64,000 bases of DNA from NCBI RefSeq assembly GCF_014192575.1, contig NZ_JACHYC010000003.1, positions 186,001-250,000 on the forward strand, in the 5' to 3' direction. The first letter of the stretch is position 1; each line of letters opens with the position of its first letter. The notes under the pieces were generated by a model that did not search any database, was not told the DNA's origin, and saw only the letters and a list, made by a program, of their open reading frames with translations. Origin of the DNA: Variovorax sp. Sphag1AA (GTDB lineage Bacteria; Pseudomonadota; Gammaproteobacteria; Burkholderiales; Burkholderiaceae_C). Shown piece by piece: positions 16,574 through 25,792 of the stretch. Both the position numbers and the translations under genes were made by a program.

Positions 16574-17346
16574 GCCTTCGAGCCTTCGTCAGGGCGCACG
16601 GTCAGTTGCACGGCGTCTGCGGCAAAGAGGGTGATGCCCGATCGGATGGGCGTGCCTTGCGCATCGACATCGACGGAGTTGACCACCAGCACAGGCTGTC
16701 CCGCGGATCTCGCCAGTCGATCTGCCTCCAGCGCCGTGGGCAGGCGGGCCGACACGACGCTCTTCGCACGCGTGTAGTCGCGCACGCCCAGCGCCTCGAG
16801 CGCCGGCGTGAAGCTCCCGAGTTCGGCCACCCGTTCGGCCAGTCCCTCGAACCGGGGCAGCGGATAGGCGCCGATGCTCAGGCCGACCGGCCTGCCACGC
16901 ACGGAGGCGAGCGTGGTAAGCACGATCACCCGGCTCTTCGAAGGCACGCGAAGCTCTTTCGACCAAGGCGCCGCCTCTGCCTCATGGTGCTCGAGGATCT
17001 CGCGCGCCGCACGTTCGCCGGCATCGGCCACGCTCTCGGTCAGCCGGGTGCGCCGTTGCAAGGCGTAGTCCAGAACCAGCTCGCGCACGAAGGTGCCCGC
17101 GCCGTGGCGCACCTGCACGAAGCCTTCTCGCATGAGGGCCTGCATGGCCTGGCGCAGGGTGTGCCTGTTGACGTCGAAGCGCTGGGCGAGCACCTGTTCG
17201 TTCGGCAGGCGCTGGCCTGGGGCGAGGCGTCCTGCGGTGATGTCGGCGCGCAGGGTGTCGGCGATGAGCTCCCAGCGACGGAGGTCGGAGGTGGCGGCTG
17301 CGAGAGCAGGGCCGGGGATGTCGCTCGATGGCGTTGGTGTTGTCAT
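16570..17346 (-). CDS. phnF: PhnF-type GntR/HutC transcriptional regulator
   Basis: A 258-residue regulator with an N-terminal GntR winged helix (about 25-95; RLPNEQVLAQRFDVNRHTLR and MREGFVQVRHGAGTFV) and a C-terminal UTRA ligand-binding domain of the HutC type (about 115-250). PhnF homologues repress phosphonate genes until phosphonate or a related signal is present. It is divergent from phnG, and a 14-bp palindrome lies in the 87-nt gap. It heads the left arm phnF-DUF1045-phnN-OPT, so autoregulation is likely. Confidence 0.9.
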   Translation of the reverse strand: MTTPTPSSDIPGPALAAATSDLRRWELIADTLRADITAGRLAPGQRLPNEQVLAQRFDVNRHTLRQAMQALMREGFVQVRHGAGTFVRELVLDYALQRRTRLTESVADAGERAAREILEHHEAEAAPWSKELRVPSKSRVIVLTTLASVRGRPVGLSIGAYPLPRFEGLAERVAELGSFTPALEALGVRDYTRAKSVVSARLPTALEADRLARSAGQPVLVVNSVDVDAQGTPIRSGITLFAADAVQLTVRPDEGSKA

Positions 17347-17413
17347 TTCAATGGAAATTTTCGTTGGGTCAACAAACTGTCACGTCGGCCTGTCAAAGTG
17401 CGTAGTATCTTGA

Positions 17414-17427
17414 GTCATCTAGATGAC
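17414..17427. promoter_or_regulatory. perfect 14-bp palindrome, probable PhnF operator
   Basis: GTCATCTAGATGAC is a perfect dyad 6 nt before the phnG start codon. HutC-subfamily GntR proteins favour sites with a central CTAG-type core, and PhnF is encoded divergently. Binding here would block both transcription and the ribosome site region of phnG, which has no clear Shine-Dalgarno sequence. Confidence 0.65.
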
Positions 17428-17433
17428 ATCCAC

Positions 17434-17910
17434 ATGACCTTCCCTCACTCCCCACCCCCCACGCCGCCGGCTCGCGCCAGATGGCTGGCCGTGCTGGCGC
17501 ATGCGCCGCGCGACCTGCTGAAGCGCCATGTCGAATCCTTGCCTTCGCTTCACTTCGAAGTATTGCGCGCTCCAGAAATCGGGCTGGCCATGCTCCGCGG
17601 CCGCATCGGCAACAAGGGCGACCGCTTCAACGTCGGCGAAGCCACCATTACACGCTGTGTCGTGCGTCATCGCGACGGCGAGACCGCGAGCATTGGCATC
17701 GGCTATGTCCTCGGCCGCGATCCAGAGCGCGTGGACTGGATCGCGCGTCTGGACGCACTGCTGCAGCACCCCCGCTGGCACGATGCGCTGCAAGCCGACG
17801 TCATCGCCCCGCTGGCGGCTGAATCTGCCCGCCTGCGCGCCAGCGAGCAGCGCGAGACGGCCACCAGCCGCGTGCACTTCTTCAACCTGCAACCGGAGGC
17901 CTCGTCGTGA
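17434..17910 (+). CDS. phnG: C-P lyase subunit PhnG
   Basis: A 158-residue subunit of the carbon-phosphorus lyase core complex (PhnGHIJ), which with PhnI, H and L attaches phosphonate to the ribose of ATP. The conserved RWLAVLAHAPRDLL and EIGLAMLRGRIGNKGDRFN segments are characteristic. The ATG at 17434 is chosen by homology to the PhnG N-terminus; no strong ribosome site is visible. It is the first gene of the right arm, overlaps phnH by 4 bp (GTGA) and lies just behind the probable PhnF operator. Confidence 0.92.
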   Translation: MTFPHSPPPTPPARARWLAVLAHAPRDLLKRHVESLPSLHFEVLRAPEIGLAMLRGRIGNKGDRFNVGEATITRCVVRHRDGETASIGIGYVLGRDPERVDWIARLDALLQHPRWHDALQADVIAPLAAESARLRASEQRETATSRVHFFNLQPEASS

Positions 17911-18569
17911 GCGCAGTTCTGTCGGACCTGGGCCTGGCCTGGGAACATCCCGTTCACGGCGCACAGCAGACCTTCCGGGTGCTGCTTGCCGCGATGTCGC
18001 ACCCGGGGCGCGTCTATTCCTTGCCGCCGGCGGCCATCGCGGGCGTTCAGCCGCCCAGCGTGAGCGACGGGCACGCGATGTCGATCGCGGCCACCGTCAG
18101 CCTGTTGACGCTGCTCGACGCCGAGAGCAGCGTGCATTTCGCCGGCCCGCAGGATGCGTCCGCCTTGGCTGGCTACTTCCGCTTCCACTGCGGCGTGCGG
18201 ACGGTTTCGCTCGATCAGAGCCAGTTCGCGTATGGGCGCGGCAGCCATGTCGACGGCGAGTCGTGCGAGCGCATGCAGCAAGGCAGCGACACGGCACCGC
18301 AGGACGGCGCCACGCTGGTCCTCGATGTCGACGGCCTTGCGATGCACGCCCAGAAGGGCGAGGTGCAGGTGCTTCGCGCGCGGGGCCCCGGCGTGCAGAC
18401 CCAATCCGTGCTGAGCGTACGCGGCAGCCTGCCGGCGCTGTGGCGCTGGCGCGCCCAGCAGGGCGATGCATTTCCCCGTGGAATCGACCTGCTGCTGTGC
18501 AGCGGCGATCATGTTGCCGCCATTCCACGTTCCACCTTGCTGGCATTGGAGACCCCGCCATGTATATAG
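17907..18569 (+). CDS. phnH: C-P lyase subunit PhnH
   Basis: A 220-residue subunit of the C-P lyase core complex. It begins with GTG overlapping the phnG stop. The conserved N-terminus LAWEHPVHGAQQTFRVLLAA and the C-terminal half GIDLLLCSGDHVAAIPRST are recognisable, matching the usual PhnH length of about 200 residues. PhnH has a fold related to PLP enzymes but no known catalysis of its own. It overlaps phnI by 10 bp, which suggests coupled translation. Confidence 0.92.
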   Translation: MSAVLSDLGLAWEHPVHGAQQTFRVLLAAMSHPGRVYSLPPAAIAGVQPPSVSDGHAMSIAATVSLLTLLDAESSVHFAGPQDASALAGYFRFHCGVRTVSLDQSQFAYGRGSHVDGESCERMQQGSDTAPQDGATLVLDVDGLAMHAQKGEVQVLRARGPGVQTQSVLSVRGSLPALWRWRAQQGDAFPRGIDLLLCSGDHVAAIPRSTLLALETPPCI

Positions 18570-19678
18570 CCGTCAAAGGAGGCGAGCGCGCCATTGCTGC
18601 CTCACGCGCCCTCGTGGCTGCAGCCCGCCGTGGTGACCCGGCGTTGCCGCCGCTGCTGGTGGCGCAGGTGCAGTCGCAGATGGGCCTCGCGGTGAGCCGC
18701 GTCATGGCCGAGGCCTCGCTCTACGACCCCGAACTCGCCGCGCTGGCGCTGGTGCAGGCGCAGGGCGACGCGGTCGAAGCCGCGTTTCTGCTGCGCGCCT
18801 ACCGCACAACGCTGCCCCGCGTGGCCTATACCGAGCCGGTCGATACCGATGCCATGCGTGCGAAACGCCGGGTGTCGGCTATCTTTAAGGACTTGCCGGG
18901 CGGCCAGGTCCTCGGCCCGAGCTACGACTACACGCAGCGCCTGCTGGACTTCTCGCTGCTGCGGCCGTCGAACCCGGATGCCGTCCCGGCGAACGCCAAC
19001 CCCCAGGGACCGGATGCCGAGGCCGAAGAGATTCCCAACGCACTCGACACCCTCTCCGCGCAGAACCTCGTCGAACCTGCGATCCCATCGGACGGCGATC
19101 CGGTGCCGCCGGACATCACGCGTGATCCGCCGCGCTACCCGCTGTCGCGCGCCGGCCGCCTGCAGATGCTGGCGCGTGCCGATGAAGGCTGGGTGCTGGG
19201 CATGGGCTATTCGACCCAGCGTGGCTACGCGCACAGCCATCCCTTTGTCGGTGATGTGCGCTTCGGCGCGGTGACCGTCAGCCTGGTGCCGGACGAACTC
19301 GACTTCCCGATCGAGATCGGCGAGGTGGAGCTGACCGAGTGCCAGATGGTCAACCAGTTCGCGGGCAGCGACGGCGCGCCGCCGCAGTTCACGCGCGGCT
19401 ATGGGCTGGTGTTCGGCCATGGGGAGCGCAAGGCGATGGCAGTGTCGCTGGTCGACCGCGCGCTACGCACCGACGAGTTCGACGAACTGGCAGAGGCCCC
19501 GGCGCAAGACCAGGAGTTCGTGCTCGCGCAAGGCGACAGCGTCGAAGCCTCGGGGTTCGTGCAGCATCTGAAGTTGCCGCACTACGTGACTTTCGAATCC
19601 GAATTGCAATTGATCCGGCAGCTCCGCGCCGAGCGCGAAGCACGCATCGATGGCGCTGCAGCCGAGGAGGCCCGCTGA
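18560..19678 (+). CDS. phnI: C-P lyase subunit PhnI
   Basis: A 372-residue subunit that, with PhnG, H and L, replaces adenine of ATP by phosphonate to give ribose-1-phosphonate triphosphate; alone it is a nucleosidase. The opening MYIAVKGGERAIAAS, the GYSTQRGYAHSHPFVGDVR segment near residue 215 and QEFVLAQGDSVEASGFVQHL near 320 are typical. The ATG at 18560 with GGAG upstream fits this N-terminus, although the frame is open far upstream. It shares one base with the phnJ start (TGATG). Confidence 0.94.
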   Translation: MYIAVKGGERAIAASRALVAAARRGDPALPPLLVAQVQSQMGLAVSRVMAEASLYDPELAALALVQAQGDAVEAAFLLRAYRTTLPRVAYTEPVDTDAMRAKRRVSAIFKDLPGGQVLGPSYDYTQRLLDFSLLRPSNPDAVPANANPQGPDAEAEEIPNALDTLSAQNLVEPAIPSDGDPVPPDITRDPPRYPLSRAGRLQMLARADEGWVLGMGYSTQRGYAHSHPFVGDVRFGAVTVSLVPDELDFPIEIGEVELTECQMVNQFAGSDGAPPQFTRGYGLVFGHGERKAMAVSLVDRALRTDEFDELAEAPAQDQEFVLAQGDSVEASGFVQHLKLPHYVTFESELQLIRQLRAEREARIDGAAAEEAR

Positions 19679-20565
19679 TGGACATGACAACCGCATCCGA
19701 TCGCGTCGAGGCCGCACAGGCCGACATGCCGGTCGAAGGCTACAACTACGCCTATCTCGACGAGCGAACCAAGCGCATGCTGCGCCGCGCGTTGCTCAAG
19801 GCAGTCGCCATTCCGGGCCATCAGGTGCCCTTCGGTTCGCGCGAGATGCCGCTGGCCTATGGATGGGGCACCGGCGGCATCCAGGTGACGGCCGCGGTCA
19901 TCGGCCAGGGCGACGTGCTCAAGGTGATCGACCAGGGTTCTGACGACACGACCAACGCCGTGAACATTCGCGAGTTCTTCGCGCGGGTGACCAACGTGGA
20001 GACCACCACGCAGACCGCGCGTGCCACCGTCATCCAGACGCGCCACCGCATTCCCGAGACGCCGCTGCGCGAAGGGCAGATCATGGTCTATCAGGTGCCG
20101 CAGCCGGAGCCGCTCTACAAGCTGGAGCCGCGACGCGCCGAAACGCTCGCACTCCACGCGGTCGAGGAATACGGGCTGATGAACGTCAAGCTCTACGAAG
20201 ACATCGCACAGTGGGGCCATGTCGAGACCACCTCCGACTACCCGGTGCGCGTGAACGGCCGCTACATCACGTCCCCGTCGCCCATTCCCGCTTTCGACAA
20301 CCCGAAGATGGATCAGATGCCCGCATTGCAGTTGTTCGGCGCTGGACGCGAAAAGCGTCTGTACGCCATCCCGCCCTATACCTCGGTGCAGAGCCTTGAC
20401 TTCGAGGACCATCCCTTCAGCGTCAAGACGCAGGGTCATACGTGCGCACTGTGCGGCTGCACCACGAGCTATCTCGACGAGATCGCCCATGAGGACGGAA
20501 GCACCTTGTGGACCTGCTCGGACACCGACTGGTGCGAGCAGCAGCGCGCCGGAGCGCAACCATGA
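19678..20565 (+). CDS. phnJ: alpha-D-ribose 1-methylphosphonate 5-phosphate C-P lyase PhnJ
   Basis: A 295-residue radical-SAM enzyme that breaks the carbon-phosphorus bond, releasing the alkane and forming the cyclic ribose phosphate. The cluster region at the C-terminus has Cys256, Cys259, Cys280 and Cys286 (CALC, then WTCSDTDWC), equivalent to the four E. coli cysteines. The glycyl residue of AVAIPG (Gly47) is also kept, so the enzyme appears intact. Start chosen at the ATG overlapping the phnI stop. It overlaps phnK by 4 bp. Confidence 0.96.
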   Translation: MDMTTASDRVEAAQADMPVEGYNYAYLDERTKRMLRRALLKAVAIPGHQVPFGSREMPLAYGWGTGGIQVTAAVIGQGDVLKVIDQGSDDTTNAVNIREFFARVTNVETTTQTARATVIQTRHRIPETPLREGQIMVYQVPQPEPLYKLEPRRAETLALHAVEEYGLMNVKLYEDIAQWGHVETTSDYPVRVNGRYITSPSPIPAFDNPKMDQMPALQLFGAGREKRLYAIPPYTSVQSLDFEDHPFSVKTQGHTCALCGCTTSYLDEIAHEDGSTLWTCSDTDWCEQQRAGAQP

Positions 20566-21365
20566 ACGCCGGCCAGGACAAAGCCACGCCGCTTCTGCGT
20601 GTCGACTCGCTGTGCTTCAGGTTCCCGAGCGACGGCCTCGGGCGCGACGCCGTGAGTCAGGCCACGCTGGAGCTGTTTCCGGGTGAAGTGCTTGCGGTCG
20701 TCGGTGAATCCGGATCGGGCAAGACCACCTTGCTCAACTGCATGGCCGGCCGATTGACGCCGCGCGAAGGCAGCGTCCGGTATCGCGATGCGCAGGGCGA
20801 ATGGCTCGACGTTCACGCCATGCCCGAACGTCGGCGCCGCCTGCTGGCGCGCACCGAATGGGGCTTCGTGGAGCAACAAGCCACCGCCGGCCTGCGCATG
20901 GGCGTCAGCGCGGGCGCCAACATTGGTGAACGGCTCATGGGCCTGGGCGACCGGCACTACGGCAAGCTGCGCGAGACGGCGGCAAGCTGGATGTCGCGTG
21001 TGGAGCTCGATGCCGGGCGCATCGACGAATCACCGCGCAACTTCTCCGGCGGCATGCGCCAGCGCCTGCAGATCGCCCGCAACCTCGTGACCCGGCCGCG
21101 ACTCGTGCTGATGGACGAGCCCACCACCGGGCTCGACGTTTCCGTTCAGGCCAAGCTGCTCGACCTGATCCGCCTGCTGGTGGCGCGCATGCACGTGTCC
21201 GCCGTCGTGGTCACCCACGACCTCGGCGTGGCGCGGCTCTTGGCGCATCGCACGCTCGTCATGCGAGAGGGCCACATCGTCGAGCATGGCCTGACCGACC
21301 GCGTGCTCGACGACCCTCGCCATCCCTATACCCAACTGCTCGTTTCTTCCGTCGTGACGCCATGA
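20562..21365 (+). CDS. phnK: C-P lyase-associated ABC ATPase PhnK
   Basis: A 267-residue ABC-type ATPase that docks on the C-P lyase core rather than on a membrane permease. Walker A GESGSGKTT (48-56), signature NFSGGMRQR near 165 and Walker B LVLMDEPTTGLD near 183 are intact. The ATG overlaps the phnJ stop (ATGA), and another ATGA joins it to phnL. Its position between phnJ and phnL separates it from transporter ATPases. Confidence 0.93.
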   Translation: MNAGQDKATPLLRVDSLCFRFPSDGLGRDAVSQATLELFPGEVLAVVGESGSGKTTLLNCMAGRLTPREGSVRYRDAQGEWLDVHAMPERRRRLLARTEWGFVEQQATAGLRMGVSAGANIGERLMGLGDRHYGKLRETAASWMSRVELDAGRIDESPRNFSGGMRQRLQIARNLVTRPRLVLMDEPTTGLDVSVQAKLLDLIRLLVARMHVSAVVVTHDLGVARLLAHRTLVMREGHIVEHGLTDRVLDDPRHPYTQLLVSSVVTP

Positions 21366-22135
21366 CCCACGAATCAGATTCAGCCGATCTGCCGACGCTG
21401 CGCGTGCGCGGCGTGCGCAAGCACTTCACCCTTCACCTGCGTGACGGCCGCGACCTACCCGTGCTGCACGGCGTCGATCTCGACGCTGCGGCCGGCGAAT
21501 GCGTGGCACTCGTCGGCGCGTCGGGGCAAGGCAAGTCGACGCTCATCAAGTGCCTGTACGGAAACTACGGCGTCGACAGCGGTTCGATCCTGCTGCGCAC
21601 CGACGGCGGCGAAATCGACATGGCGCGCGCCACCCCGCAGCAGATCATCGGCCTGCGCGAACGCGCCATTGCCTACGTGAGCCAGTTCCTGCGCGCCGTG
21701 CCGCGCGTGCCGGCCATCGACGTGGTGGCCGAGCGGCTTCTGCAGGCGCATCCAGTCACCGCCGACCTGGGACAAACCGACGCCTGGCAAGCCGCGCAGG
21801 AAGCGGCTCGCGAGGAAGTGGCCGCGCTTTTCGAGCGCCTCAACCTACCGCGCGCGCTGTGGCAACTCCCGCCCGCGACCTTCTCGGGTGGCGAGCAGCA
21901 ACGCGTGAACATCGCGCGGGGGTTCATCCTCCCGTCCGACCTGCTTTTGCTCGATGAGCCGACCGCGTCGCTCGACGCCGCCAATCGCCGCGTGGTGATC
22001 CAGCTGATCCACGAAGCCAAGACGCGAGGTGCCACCGTGATCGGTATCTTTCACGACGAAGAGGTGCGCGACGCCGTCGCGACCCGCTGCGTCACGCTGC
22101 CCGCGGCATCTGCCGAACTGGAAACCACACGATGA
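21362..22135 (+). CDS. phnL: C-P lyase-associated ABC ATPase PhnL
   Basis: A 257-residue ABC-type ATPase required with PhnG, H and I for making the phosphonate-ribose intermediate. Walker A GASGQGKST (52-60), Q-loop SQFLRAVPRVPA, signature FSGGEQQRVNIARG and Walker [13 protein letters not shown] are present. The SQFLRxxPR motif after the Q-loop is typical for PhnL. It is linked to phnK and phnM by ATGA overlaps. Confidence 0.93.
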   Translation: MTHESDSADLPTLRVRGVRKHFTLHLRDGRDLPVLHGVDLDAAAGECVALVGASGQGKSTLIKCLYGNYGVDSGSILLRTDGGEIDMARATPQQIIGLRERAIAYVSQFLRAVPRVPAIDVVAERLLQAHPVTADLGQTDAWQAAQEAAREEVAALFERLNLPRALWQLPPATFSGGEQQRVNIARGFILPSDLLLLDEPTASLDAANRRVVIQLIHEAKTRGATVIGIFHDEEVRDAVATRCVTLPAASAELETTR

Positions 22136-23271
22136 CAGAAACCGTAATCCACAACGCCCGCATCGTGCTCGATGACGAAGTCATCTCGGGCCACGTCTGC
22201 ATCAACGAGGGGCGCATCACCGCCGTCGGCCATGGCGCCAGCACGCAGCCCGGCGCACTCGACTGGAACGGCGACTGGCTGCTGCCCGGCCTGGTGGAGG
22301 TGCACACCGACAACCTCGAGCGGCACGTGATGCCGCGCCCCAAGGTGAGGTTCCCGATGCAGTCCGCGGTGCAGGCGCACGACGCGGAGATGGCCGCGAA
22401 CGGCATCACCACGGTCCTCGACGCGATCGGCGTTGGCGACCCCTACGGCGACGGCTTCCGCTCGCACGACCAGAGCGATCTGCTGCGGGTGCTCGACACG
22501 CTGGACGAAGCAGGCACGCTGCGCGCCGATCACTTCATCCACATCCGCTGCGAACTGCCCGCTGCCAATGCGCGTGAACTGTTCGAGCCCTTTTCCCGGC
22601 ACCGCCGGCTGCGTCTGATCTCGCTGATGGACCACACGCCGGGCCAGCGCCAATGGCACAACCTGGAGCATGCCCGCGTCTACTACACGGGCAAGAAGGG
22701 ATGGAGCGACGCCAAGTTCGCCGAAGAGGTACGCATCGCGCCTGAGCGACAGGCGCTCTACGCCGAACCCAATCGCCGCTGGTTCGCCGACTTCGCGCGC
22801 ACGCAGGAGATCTCGCTCGCCACGCACGACGACACCACGGCCGAGCACGTGGAAGAGGCACATCGCATGGGCGCGTCGATGAGCGAGTTTCCGACCACGC
22901 TCGAAGCGGCGCGTCGCGCTCGTGCGTTGGGGCTGTCGACCGTCATGGGCGCGCCGAACGTAGTGCGCGGCGGCTCGCACTCGGGCAACGCGGCGGCGAT
23001 GGACCTGGCGCGCGAAGGCCTGGTCGACAGTCTCTCGTCGGACTACGTGCCCGCCAGCCTCCTGCAGGCCGCCTGGCGGCTTGCGGAAGAGGGCGCATGC
23101 ACGATGCCGCAGGCCGTGGCCATCGTCAGCAAGGGCCCGGCACTTGCGAGCGGCTTGCATGATCGAGGCCGCATCGCGCAGGGTCTGCGTGCCGACGTGC
23201 TTCGCGTGCGCCAGGTCGGCAGTTCGCCGGCGGTGCGCGAGGTCTGGTCGCGCGGAAGGCGAGTCGCATGA
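22132..23271 (+). CDS. phnM: ribose-1-phosphonate triphosphate pyrophosphohydrolase PhnM
   Basis: A 379-residue amidohydrolase-fold enzyme that removes pyrophosphate from the phosphonate-ribose triphosphate before PhnJ acts. Metal-site motifs are LVEVHTDNLERH near residue 55, the HIRCELP segment near 140 and SLATHDDTTAEHVEEAH near 225. The family hallmark SDYVPASLLQAAWRL lies near 305. Start and stop both form 4-bp overlaps with phnL and with the PPOX gene. Confidence 0.94.
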   Translation: MTETVIHNARIVLDDEVISGHVCINEGRITAVGHGASTQPGALDWNGDWLLPGLVEVHTDNLERHVMPRPKVRFPMQSAVQAHDAEMAANGITTVLDAIGVGDPYGDGFRSHDQSDLLRVLDTLDEAGTLRADHFIHIRCELPAANARELFEPFSRHRRLRLISLMDHTPGQRQWHNLEHARVYYTGKKGWSDAKFAEEVRIAPERQALYAEPNRRWFADFARTQEISLATHDDTTAEHVEEAHRMGASMSEFPTTLEAARRARALGLSTVMGAPNVVRGGSHSGNAAAMDLAREGLVDSLSSDYVPASLLQAAWRLAEEGACTMPQAVAIVSKGPALASGLHDRGRIAQGLRADVLRVRQVGSSPAVREVWSRGRRVA

Positions 23272-23891
23272 AAGAGTCGCACCTGATCACCAGCCTGGAA
23301 GCTCTGCGCGAGGTCTATTCCGACCTGCCCGGCGATACGTCGCTGGCCAAGGAGGTGGACCACATCCACCCGCTGTATCGGCCGTTCATCGAGGCATCGC
23401 CCTTCGTCGTTCTGGGCACGCGCAGCCCGGACGGGCTCGACAGCTCGCCGCGTGGCGATGCGCCCGGCTTCGTGCAAATCGCCGACGAACGCACGTTGCT
23501 GCTGCCCGACCGGCGGGGCAACAACCGCATCGACAGCCTGCGCAACGTGGTGGCGCATCCGGACGTGAGCCTGCTGTTTCTCATCCCTGGTTGCAACGAG
23601 ACGCTGCGGGTCATGGGCCGTGCACGCATCAGCGTGGCGCCTGGGTTGCTCGCGCGTTGTGCGCACGACGGCACCGAACCGCGTTCGGTGCTGGTCATCG
23701 CGGTGGACAAAGTCTTCTTCCAGTGCGGCCGTGCGGTGATCCGGTCAGGCCTCTGGGGAGAGGCGGGCAAGGTGGAGCGCGCCTCGCTGCCGAGCATCGG
23801 CAACATCCTCCAGACGTTGAGCGGCGAGCGCATCGATGGCCCTGCCTACGATCGCGAAATGCCGGAGCGACAGCGACGAACGCTCTACTGA
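23268..23891 (+). CDS. PPOX-type FMN flavoprotein (MSMEG_1061-like)
   Basis: A 207-residue protein of the pyridoxamine-phosphate-oxidase-like split-barrel family that binds FMN or a related flavin. Visible features are FVVLGTRSPDGLDSSPRGD near residue 45, LLLPDRRGNNRIDSLRNV near 80 and the VFFQCGRAVIRSGLW segment near 147, in the order seen in the MSMEG_1061 subfamily. It overlaps phnM by 4 bp, so it is translated with the C-P lyase genes, yet it is not one of the classical phn functions. A role in phosphonate oxidation or detoxification is possible but unproven. Confidence 0.85.
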   Translation: MKESHLITSLEALREVYSDLPGDTSLAKEVDHIHPLYRPFIEASPFVVLGTRSPDGLDSSPRGDAPGFVQIADERTLLLPDRRGNNRIDSLRNVVAHPDVSLLFLIPGCNETLRVMGRARISVAPGLLARCAHDGTEPRSVLVIAVDKVFFQCGRAVIRSGLWGEAGKVERASLPSIGNILQTLSGERIDGPAYDREMPERQRRTLY

Positions 23892-23973
23892 TTGGGCTCC
23901 GATGCGCATGGCTGTCACGTGTTTGCCTTGTAACGTTTCTACAGTTACTGCAGTTGAATCAAAGTGACCGCCA

Positions 23974-24789
23974 ATGTTGACGATGACCGGAGTCAGTTGC
24001 CGTTTCGGTGAAAAGACCGCTGTGGCTGACGTGAATCTCACCGTGGAGCCAGGCAGCTTCGTCGGTGTCATTGGGCGTTCGGGCGCCGGCAAATCTACGT
24101 TGCTGCGCATGATCAACCGCTTGCAGGCAACGACTTCGGGGCGCATCAGCTTCGACGGTCGTGACGTCACCGCGCTCAAGGGCAAGGCCCTGCGCGGATG
24201 GCGCTCCGAGTGCGCAATGGTGTTCCAGCAGTTCAATCTCGTGGGCCGGCTCGATGTGCTGACCAACGTGATGATGGGCCGCCTGAATCGTGCCGGCACG
24301 ATGGCGACGCTGCTTGGCCTGTGGCCGGAGCGCGATCGCGCCGTGGCGTTCTCGGTGTTGGAACAGTTCGAGATCGGCAACCTCGCCGCACGCCGCGCGG
24401 AGAACCTCTCGGGCGGGCAGCAGCAACGGGTGGCCATCGCCCGTGCGCTGGTGCAAGAGCCACGCATCATCCTGGCCGACGAACCCACGGCCTCGCTCGA
24501 TCCGCGCAACGCGGTGGTGGTGATGGAAACGCTGCAACGCATCAACCAGCAGTACGGCATCTCCATCATCTGCAACCTGCATTCGCTCGACCTGGCACGC
24601 ACCTATTGCCACCGCCTGGTCGGCATGGCCGCCGGTCGCGTCGTGTTCGACGGCACGCCGCAGCAATTGACCCACGCAGCCGCGAGCGAGCTGTATGGCA
24701 TCGAAGCCAATGAAGCCGTGAGCGTTCCCCGGCACGAGTTGGCGAGCAAGTCGATGGGCACCCTGCTGCCGCAAGCGCAGGTGGCCTGA
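23974..24789 (+). CDS. phnC: phosphonate ABC transporter ATPase PhnC
   Basis: A 271-residue ATPase of the phosphonate/phosphate importer. Walker [10 protein letters not shown] (34-42), signature [15 protein letters not shown] near 145 and Walker [13 protein letters not shown] are intact. The [21 protein letters not shown] stretch after the Q-loop is typical of PhnC. It lies 82 nt after the PPOX gene, a gap in which no clear promoter was recognised. It starts the transport half of the operon. Confidence 0.94.
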   Translation: MLTMTGVSCRFGEKTAVADVNLTVEPGSFVGVIGRSGAGKSTLLRMINRLQATTSGRISFDGRDVTALKGKALRGWRSECAMVFQQFNLVGRLDVLTNVMMGRLNRAGTMATLLGLWPERDRAVAFSVLEQFEIGNLAARRAENLSGGQQQRVAIARALVQEPRIILADEPTASLDPRNAVVVMETLQRINQQYGISIICNLHSLDLARTYCHRLVGMAAGRVVFDGTPQQLTHAAASELYGIEANEAVSVPRHELASKSMGTLLPQAQVA

Positions 24790-24839
24790 GCCTTCATTTC
24801 TCCCTTTTTCGTTTTCCTGTTCATTTGAGGAGCTGAATC

Positions 24840-25775
24840 GTGGTTACACGTCGTACTTTTGTCACGGGCGCAGCAGCGCTCGCGGGCGCTACCGCCGCGC
24901 CTTTCGTGCTGGCACAGGGCACGCCCAAGGAACTGACCTTCGCGGTGATCCCGATCGAGAACGCGTCGTTGACGACCGATCGCTTCGGCCCGCTCGCCAA
25001 GTACCTGACCGACGCCATTGGCATTCCGGTCACACTGCGTATCGCCAATGACTACGCCGCCGTGATCGAAGCACAGCGCGCCGGCAACGCCCAGATCGCG
25101 TTCTACGGCCCTGCCTCGTACGCACGCGCCGTGATGACGGGCGTGAAGACCGAACCGCTGGTCAACCAGCGCCATGAGACGGGCATCAACGGCTACTACT
25201 CGGTACTGTGGGTGCGCGCGGACAGCCCCTACAAGACGGTGCAGGACCTCAAGGGCAAGACCCTCGCGCTGGTGGACCCCAACTCCACGTCGGGCAACAA
25301 CGCACCGCGCTACTTCCTCTCGAAGAACGAAGGCATCGCAAGCCTGGACAGCTTCTTCGGCAAGGTGTTCTTCGCCGGCGGCCACCAGAACGCGCTCCTG
25401 GCGCTGGCACAAGGCACGGCCGACGCTGCAGCCAACGAATACTTCTCGCCCACCGACAACATGCCGACCCGCCTCGCCGAGAAGGGCCTGCTGAAGGACG
25501 CCAACGGCAAGGCGCTGAGCCCGAGCGACTTCCGTGTCGTGTTCAAGTCGGACCTGCTGCCCGAAGGCCCGTTCTCGGTGCTCGAATCGGTGCCGGCGGA
25601 GACGCGCCAGAAGATCAAGCAGGCCCTGCTCGATCTGCCCAAGAAGGACAAGAAGGTCTTCGATGGCCTGTCGGGTGGCAAAGACCAGGAACTGGTGGCG
25701 ATCGACGCGAAGGCCTACGAGCCGGTCGTCGGCATGCTCCAGTACAACGACGCGCAACGCAAGAAGCAGCAGTAG
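24840..25775 (+). CDS. phnD: phosphonate ABC transporter binding protein PhnD
   Basis: A 311-residue periplasmic phosphonate-binding protein. The GTG start has GAGGAG upstream. The N-terminus TRRTFVTGAAALAGATAA followed by PFVLAQG is a signal peptide with a twin arginine at residues 4-5, so Tat export is possible, though Sec cannot be excluded. Family landmarks are GPLAKYLTDAIGIPV, AFYGPASYARA and LVDPNSTSGNNAPRYFL (the phosphonate-oxyanion loop). It follows phnC by 50 nt and is separated from phnE1 by a terminator-like hairpin. Confidence 0.94.
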   Translation: MVTRRTFVTGAAALAGATAAPFVLAQGTPKELTFAVIPIENASLTTDRFGPLAKYLTDAIGIPVTLRIANDYAAVIEAQRAGNAQIAFYGPASYARAVMTGVKTEPLVNQRHETGINGYYSVLWVRADSPYKTVQDLKGKTLALVDPNSTSGNNAPRYFLSKNEGIASLDSFFGKVFFAGGHQNALLALAQGTADAAANEYFSPTDNMPTRLAEKGLLKDANGKALSPSDFRVVFKSDLLPEGPFSVLESVPAETRQKIKQALLDLPKKDKKVFDGLSGGKDQELVAIDAKAYEPVVGMLQYNDAQRKKQQ

Positions 25776-25792
25776 GAGGCTTCGCCTGCGGC

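Noticed and set aside
17377..17396. PhoB (Pho) box upstream of phnG
   Set aside because: Two TGTCA repeats are present but spaced 13 bp rather than 11, and the second repeat is poor. Kept only as a note under the PhnF palindrome.
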